Source: Tillus elongatus
Lineage: Eukaryota; Arthropoda; Insecta; Coleoptera; Cleridae
Length of the DNA: 64,000 nt
Direction: 5' to 3'
NCBI GenBank assembly: GCA_964006375.1
Contig: OZ023265.1
Span: 163,954,118-164,018,117 of the forward strand
Numbering within the stretch: the stretch's first letter is position 1; every line of letters starts with the position of its first letter. A model generated the notes under the pieces. That model made no database searches. It saw nothing but the letters and a program-made list of their open reading frames with translations, and was not told where the DNA came from. Below are positions 58,901 through 64,000 of this stretch, piece after piece. The translations under genes and the position numbers were made by a program.

Positions 58901-59489
58901 AATTTTGTACGTATGTTTATGTCATTATACGTAAATCACCTACCAAAATTTAGCTCTGTCAGTTACAAGGTAAAAAAGTTATGGGTATTTAAAAACTAAT
59001 AATTGGCGTTTTGCTCAAAACGTCAAGTCGCGATTTAAAACGTCAGAATTGGCAATATTTAGGCAAATAACCTGAAACTAATAGGAACTATGGAAAGAAA
59101 ATGTCTCAAGAAGAATGTTTTACAAAGCTTGAAGTCTTAGCTTCAACCGTCATTGTCCTTCATTTTACTAAAATGTTTCCAGAAAATTCATTTCAAATAG
59201 ACCCTTTCTCTGATGCTTGGTAGTAGTCTTAGCTATAGAGTTTATCGTTTAATGGTTTATAATTTTTATCGAATTTTCGTAAAAAATCAATAAAGTTCAA
59301 TATATCCGTTACAAGATACGAAAAAAAATTTTATACATTAATTATAGGGTGTCTTCAGCTACATCTCAAAGAAAAATTCTACAATCACAGGGTGGACTGT
59401 AAGTCGTTGGTGATACAAAATCTCTTTTTATAATCGGACACGCCTTATTGGATTTTTGCATTTTCTATCGAAATATAATGCATGTTTAT
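58901..59489 (-). repeat. Dispersed repeat D, reversed
   Basis: Contains aaacgtcaagtcgcgattta, accgtcattgtccttcattt and, near 59340-59420, the reversed tagggtgtcttcagctaca and aagtcgttggtgatacaaaa. Same series as at 41.4 and 49.1 kb in the opposite direction. Confidence 0.83.
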
Positions 59490-59820
59490 AAGAAAAGAAA
59501 TTCGGGACACAGCAAGTGCGCTATGGTAGCGAATTTTAATTAAATGCTTCAAATTTGAATAGCTCAATTTGCTATTAAACTATAAGGTTGACCAAGACCC
59601 CAGTTTTTTCGGGAACACTTTAAGTTTACTTTCGGAAATTTTTGTACATTTTCAAACAATAAAGTTATTTTGATGAAACATGGCACATTGTTTCTACTAC
59701 ATTGGTTATACTGGTAGCCAAACTTGATGCCTGCTTTCTTTAAAAAACACACATATTTGCTATTAAAAACATTTTAATGAAAATTCACTACCATAACGCA
59801 CTTGTTGCGTCCAGACTTTT
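59490..59820 (-). repeat. MITE-M copy M7
   Basis: Both termini are present: gggacacagcaagtgcgctatgg and ccataacgcacttgttgcgtcc. Interior as in M6. Its right terminus is repeated on the far side of LINE-A9 (61026-61067). Confidence 0.88.
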
Positions 59821-61025
59821 TTTATATTTCAACAACACACTACGAAGGCTTACAGCCTAAATACTATCGTACCGTGGCTGTCGACAAGGAGGAAAGTGGC
59901 AACTTGTTAATTCTGGACTTGAAGGTTTGGAGGTTCGGAGAGAAGGAAAAACAAGTGCCGGCAAGGAATTCCACAACTTGGAAGTCCTCGAGAGAAAAGA
60001 GCGGGCAGAACAATATGTTCTATGTCTGGTGACCTGGACAGTAAGAGGATGCATTCGCTCTGTTCCCCTGGTAGATCTGTTGGGGGCAGCAGGTGGAGGA
60101 ACTATGGAAGAAAGCTCCTCTGAGCAGTGCCCGTGCAGATATCTATAAGAGAGAGAGAGGTCACCAACGGCAGCCTTCAGGTGAGGGTAGGGTCACCTAT
60201 GAGGCGTGTAGCTCTTTTCTGAATGGAGTCCAGGATAGCGAGTGTAGAAGCGGCAGCGGCACCCCAGATGGGGGAGCAGTATTCGAGGTTTGGCCTTATT
60301 TGTAAAGTATATAAGGTATAGATATTAGCTGGCGAAAAGTATTTGCGAACCCGGAAGAGAAACCTAATTTCTTAGCAGTCGCTTCTGCAATTGATGTGAC
60401 ATGTTGGTGCCAATTGAGATTTCGATCCACAGAAATGCCAACAAGTAAAAAGGACTCATTACTTTGAATAACTTGGTTGTTCATTGTGATGGGTCTAGGG
60501 CTGAGACTGACATTTGGTGGAGTTGAATTGTACAATATTTCTACTTCCCCAGTCTAATATTTTTTGGAGATCCACAGAGACAGAACCCTCCATGAGTCTG
60601 CGATCCTCATCTAATTGGGCTAAAGAGAGAATATTGTATATTTGAGTGGAGGGTGCTGTCGTCCGCGTAACTGCGAACTGAGTTAGATGTGCTAGAGAGG
60701 ATGTCATTGATGTGGAGAACAAACAAAGTAGCGGCTAAAGCTGAACCTTGAAGGATTTCTGCATTAATTGGATACAGTTTAGAGGAATGGCCATCCACGA
60801 CAACAGAAATGCTCCGGTTGGAGAGGAAATTTGCTGTCCAGGTACAGAGTTTTGGTGGTAAGCCATAGGCCGGAAGTTTATTAAGCGGCACTGCGTGTCA
60901 GACCTGGTCGAATGCTTTGGATATGTCTAGAGCGACAATCTGGAATTCACCGTGTAGTTCCATAGACTTGTTCCAAGAATGGGTGACAAAGGAAAGGAGG
61001 TCGGCAGTTGAACTGCGCTGATGGA
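59821..61025 (-). mobile_element. LINE-A copy A9
   Basis: Minus strand, from the tail (tatatttcaacaacacactac) to a 5' truncation at about 61025. It carries the C-terminal domain, YADDSTLH at about 60660 and ILQGSALAATLF where GVPQGSALAPTLF is expected. A short deletion around 60505 removes LSHKRYT. Multiple frame changes. Flanked by roughly 40-bp direct repeats of the MITE terminus. Confidence 0.92.
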
Positions 61026-61340
61026 TTCAATTCACTTCCATAACGCACTTGCGCGTCCAGGCTTTTTATTTATACTTTTAACAATACAATTTACATACTT
61101 ATGTGTTTTATATACACTGAATCCAATAAGAGAGTTGGCAATTTCATACGCAAGTAACCAATGTGAGGATATTATTGAGAAAGTACTACTACTAACTTTA
61201 GTGGAATAAAATATGACAACCAAGCAGTATAATTTATTGATTCTGTCATTGATTTCTCTTTGAACTATTTTTAATACACTTATCTTGTATATGGCGTTAC
61301 TGATTTATCTGTTTTGATTAATATATTATCTTTAATGCAG
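61026..61340. other. MITE terminus and upstream region of the SLC5 gene
   Basis: 61028-61067 is the duplicated MITE terminus. The remaining AT-rich DNA ends in a good 3' splice site (tatctttaatgcag, to 61340), so the first visible symporter exon is preceded by an intron and at least one unseen 5' UTR exon. Confidence 0.55.
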
Positions 61341-61601
61341 GTATCAATTGGTCTGATGTGATATGGAAGTGAACAGCACCTTTATATCTATGGATAAAAA
61401 TGTGGGAGAGAAATTCTACAACTTTGATATTGCAGACTATGCCGTTTTCGGGGCAATGCTCACACTGTCGGCTCTCACTGGTTTATACTACGGCTGCAAG
61501 ACACGGTACTGCAAAAATGGCGAAGTACCAACACTCAGGGATTACTTAACAGGAAACAGGCAGATGAAACCTTTTCCTGTTGCCATGTCTTTAGTTGCGA
61601 G
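61341..61601 (+). CDS. SLC5-family sodium:solute symporter, first coding exon
   Basis: SLC5 proteins use the sodium gradient to import small organic molecules; this sequence is closest in character to the monocarboxylate/multivitamin branch (SMCT/SMVT), which has many members in insects. The exon starts at 61341 after an AG. ATG 61363 begins 79 codons: an acidic N-terminus, FDIADYAVFGAMLTLSAL (TM1), GLYYGCKTRY, then PTLRDYLTGNRQMKPFPVAMSLVA, the conserved loop and start of TM2. It ends with two bases (AG) at 61601 before gtttgt, in phase 2. Joining to exon 2 makes Ser in LVASYISGVT. The rest of the protein lies beyond the window, so the substrate cannot be decided. Confidence 0.92.
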
Positions 61602-61784
61602 GTTTGTAGAAATGCTTATAATACAGTTCTGAATATTTAATATGCTCATAGTTGGAAAGTGTTTTAAATTATTGATGGCATTTCATTATTGACAAATCTT
61701 TATCTAATCTGGCCTGTTTAGCCTAATGTGGCCTTAGTGACCTAATCTGACTGACCTGAAGTAATTGATGATGACCTGATTGAC
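61602..61784. other. SLC5 intron 1, left part
   Basis: Contains short repeated gacctaatctgactgacctga-like words (61735-61800). No element recognised. Confidence 0.5.
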
Positions 61785-61975
61785 TTGACTTACCTAGTCT
61801 AACTGATATGTCCCGATTTACATACCTTCAATAGCTTTTAATCAAGGTGAATATACTGTTAATTGAACATACACCTTTCCTTTCCTCAAAAACCTTCTTA
61901 ATTGTACCTTATTAAAATCGACCATATAATATTGTTCAAATATTGGAAGTGCAATTGATATGGAAGTTTCATTGA
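61785..61975 (+). pseudogene. Duplicated fragment of SLC5 exon 4 plus following intron, in intron 1
   Basis: From about 61813 the sequence atttacataccttcaatagc, then ttttaatcaaggtgaatata, repeats 63870-63908, and the next roughly 100 bases (acacctttcc; accttcttaattgtacc; ttaaaatcgaccatataatat) also match 63925-63998. The exon part still encodes IYIPSIAFNQ in frame and keeps a GT (gtgaat for gtgagt). The first 20 bases or so of exon 4 and its acceptor are absent. Confidence 0.88.
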
Positions 61976-62672
61976 ATTTACTTCATGTAGTTAAGTTTAA
62001 TTTTCACAGTAAAGAGATTATTGAGGAATTGTTCAATTTACGGGAGCTTTATCCCCAAAAAACAGAAACCAAAGCCAAGTTTTGATAATGAGGTAAACGA
62101 ATAATTTTTACGGCACAAAATACATTAAATGACCAACAGTCTTGAAAATAGTTGGTTCTTGTGGCGTGCGGATTATCATCCGGCCAACAGTGGCTATTAT
62201 GACGATTGAGCAATCCATTTTTGCAGAATTTCGCCTCATCACACCATTCACTTTTTTCGCAAAAAACTCCATCTTGCTGTGTTTTTAAAATGACCCATTC
62301 GCAGAATTCAACACGTTGGGAGTTATCACTGTGGTGTGTGTAAACTATGGATTAAGTGATAGGAGAAGGATCTACGGTTGTGTTTTTTGAATATTCTGTG
62401 AATGGTTGTTGATAAACCCAACTCTCTTTGACAATCCCTGAGACATGAATTTGGTTCCGCAGCGAAATATGACATTGACTTCGTATATATGTATATGTAT
62501 ATACTCCCATAATACTGGTATGGTTAATTCTAATTTTCTTGGGATAACGTCTACAAAACTTAATGTTTCAGTTTTAAATAGAAGAATGCGTGAATAATGT
62601 AACCTGTGATGAGCACTGATAAGTACATATTGGAGAAGTCAATATGTTTCTAATTGCATGTTTTTTTTGCAG
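61976..62672. other. SLC5 intron 1, right part
   Basis: No gene. 62604-62630 (ctgtgatgagcactgataag) is a lone terminus of the fold-back element found complete in intron 2. The intron ends in a strong tttttttttgcag acceptor at 62672. Confidence 0.65.
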
Positions 62673-62832
62673 CTACATATCGGGTGTAACGATTTTGGGT
62701 ACACCGGCTGAAATATATAATTTTGGAAGTCAGTATTTTCTAATAGTTATAGCTATATGGTTAAGTGGAATAGTGGTAGCGACTGTTTACCTTCCAGTTT
62801 TTTGTAACTTACAAGTTTATTCATCATACGAG
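62673..62832 (+). CDS. SLC5 symporter, exon 2
   Basis: 160 bp. Encodes (S)YISGVTILGTPAEIYNFG (TM2 and the sodium-site region conserved in SLC5 members), then LIVIAIWLSGIVVATVYLPVF (TM3) and CNLQVYSSYE. It ends in phase 0 at GAG|gtaagt, a consensus donor. Confidence 0.95.
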
Positions 62833-62858
62833 GTAAGTTTTCCTACAGCATTTCTACT

Positions 62859-63480
62859 GAGTGAAGATTAGAAACTGTGATGAGCACTGATAAGTACATT
62901 TGGAGAACCCAAATCACCAAAACACATTAGGTGAGTGGTGAGACACGCAGCAACGTGCCGCCACCTAGTTGCGGAATCAAGTAGTATGTTGTCACGCCAT
63001 ACTACTTGGTTCCGCAACTAGGTGACGGCACGTTGCTGCGTGTTTCACCACTCACCTAGTGTTGGAAGGCTGGCTACCATAGCCGTTTTATTTTATAGGT
63101 GTATTTTCGCAACAATTAGTATGCCGTACTGAAGAGCTCTAATGAGAGCGAAACCGGTCTACGGTTCTAATTGTGGTGAGAATACATCTAGCCTTACCAA
63201 AACGCATTTTAAAAGACCTTACGATCGTTTCACTAACCAAGTCAGCGTCATCAGAGGATGAATAATTCTCTCCAAGTGTACTTACAGCATTTCTATTCGT
63301 AGCATACTTTGTGACAAGCACACTCGGTGAACTCAAATCACCACAACACAATAAAAAACCTGACAATCGTTTCACTAACCAAGTTAGCGTCATCAGAGGA
63401 TTAATAATTCTTGTGTTATGGTGATTTCGGTTCCCCAAGTGTGCTTATCAGTGCTCATCACAGGTTCCAATCTTCACTTA
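62859..63480. repeat. Fold-back element in SLC5 intron 2, with a second fold-back inside it
   Basis: The outer termini are inverted: agtgaagattagaaactgtg and gatgagcactgataagtaca (62860-62900) against their complements at 63435-63478. Inside at 62931-63062 is a hairpin with arms of about 60 bp (taggtgagtggtgagacacg; gttgcggaatcaagtagta) and a spacer of about 9 bp. 63102-63186 is a third inverted pair (gtattttcgcaacaattag). A direct repeat (tcgtttcactaaccaagt) occurs at 63225 and 63370. No coding. Confidence 0.88.
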
Positions 63481-63706
63481 ATACCTTGTGACCCTTTTCC
63501 ATATTTTGAGTTGTCTTTTAAAAAGGAGTTTTTAATAAAATTATTTACTTGGCTTGTATACCCTATTACCGGTACTACTGTTACTGAACCAGCAAACAGA
63601 ATGGTATATTTCACAAAAGACCTATTTTGTATGGCCTGGTTCTGGTGTTTAAGTATACATTTACTTGTTTCTGAAAAATGTAACATGTTATGCTTTTTTC
63701 TTTTAG
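63481..63706. other. SLC5 intron 2, remainder
   Basis: AT-rich intron DNA ending in tgcttttttcttttag acceptor. The 100-codon frame at 63418-63720 is chance. Confidence 0.6.
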
Positions 63707-63772
63707 TACCTGGAACTTAGATTTAACAGAGCCGTTCGCACAATGGCCTCGGTGTTCTTCGTTTTAGACGAG
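63707..63772 (+). CDS. SLC5 symporter, exon 3
   Basis: 66 bp, phase 0 at both ends. Encodes YLELRFNRAVRTMASVFFVL followed by DE, the conserved (Y)LELRF intracellular segment after TM3 and the start of TM4. Acceptor ttttcttttag, donor gtaatt (weak at +5). Confidence 0.93.
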
Positions 63773-63849
63773 GTAATTGTGAGAGACACAGTCTTAGGTT
63801 ATTTTAAATCCTTGTATAGTTTTCTAATAATTATAACAGACATTTTCAG

Positions 63850-63901
63850 ATTATGTTCCTGCCAATTTTGATTTACGTACCTTCATTAGCTTTCAATCAA
63901 G
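63850..63901 (+). CDS. SLC5 symporter, exon 4
   Basis: 52 bp after an acattttcag acceptor. Encodes IMFLPILIYVPSLAFNQ, the rest of TM4, and one base (G) of the next codon before gtgagt. In the family the next residue is usually Val, which fits the G. Part of this exon and its downstream intron is duplicated at 61.8 kb. The gene continues beyond the window. Confidence 0.93.
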
Positions 63902-64000
63902 GTGAGTATACTGTTAAGTGAACATGCACCTTTCCTTAACTGAAAACCTTCTTAATTGTACCATTATTAAAATCGACCATATAATATTGTTCAAATGTTG

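Noticed and set aside
63139..63438. 99-codon minus-strand frame
   Set aside because: Falls within the intronic fold-back element and contains its direct repeats; no protein motif.

Overview
This is nuclear DNA from an animal, most probably an arthropod and plausibly a large-genome insect. The evidence is split genes with GT-AG introns, an AT-rich background, many non-LTR retrotransposons (CR1-like, Jockey-like, and R1-like with RNase H), Tc1/mariner and hAT transposons, tRNA-derived SINEs and a dozen long (TA)n arrays. The species cannot be read from the sequence. No bacterial, CRISPR or viral locus is visible.

Three host genes are supported. (1) A three-exon gene on the minus strand, about 14.5 kb long (36028 down to 21569), encodes a 132-residue homologue of PPP1R11, protein phosphatase 1 inhibitor-3. 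None of its exons is an obvious ORF; they were found by splice sites and family motifs. (2) An intact, uninterrupted 445-codon class III CoA-transferase of the SUGCT type (35856-34519, minus) lies inside the first intron of PPP1R11, on the same strand, starting 91 bp after that gene's first coding exon. (3) The first four coding exons of a sodium:solute symporter of the SLC5 family (SMCT/SMVT-like, plus strand, 61363 to 63901) run off the right edge.

The rest is mostly mobile DNA. From 1 to 7.6 kb is a nest of two LINE families: LINE-A, CR1-like, and LINE-B, R1-like with RNase H. They are rearranged into a tandem duplication and a roughly 1-kb inverted duplication. From 7.7 to 9.6 kb is a Tc1-type DD34E transposon with inverted repeats of about 350 bp. 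From 9.74 to 12.49 kb is a hAT element with a clean 8-bp target duplication, sitting in another LINE. From 13.9 to 18.2 kb there are LINE fragments and a SINE head. From 19 to 21 kb the DNA is AT-rich, with two (TA)n arrays. The PPP1R11 introns (21.8-35.9 kb) are packed with LINE copies, MITEs, SINEs and (TA)n-bearing repeats. From 36 to 46 kb come LINE-B3, the longest LINE-A copy, a Jockey-like LINE, and an R1/LOA-like LINE carrying a LINE-B insertion between 90-bp direct repeats. From 46.9 to 51 kb are large fold-back elements. From 53.5 to 55.6 kb is a mariner-superfamily DD41D element with 300-bp inverted repeats and a TA target duplication. From 56 to 59.8 kb is a series of (TA)n-bearing repeats and MITEs, followed by LINE-A9 and then the symporter gene.

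Recurrent signals: at least nine LINE-A copies, four LINE-B copies, at least six copies of a 300-320 bp MITE, several copies of a repeat in which a (TA)n array always sits at the same internal position, and three related fold-back elements. All transposase and reverse transcriptase frames are broken, so nothing here looks autonomous. The observations most worth follow-up are the nested PPP1R11/SUGCT arrangement, the duplicated exon-4 fragment inside intron 1 of the symporter gene, and the (TA)n-carrying repeat family.
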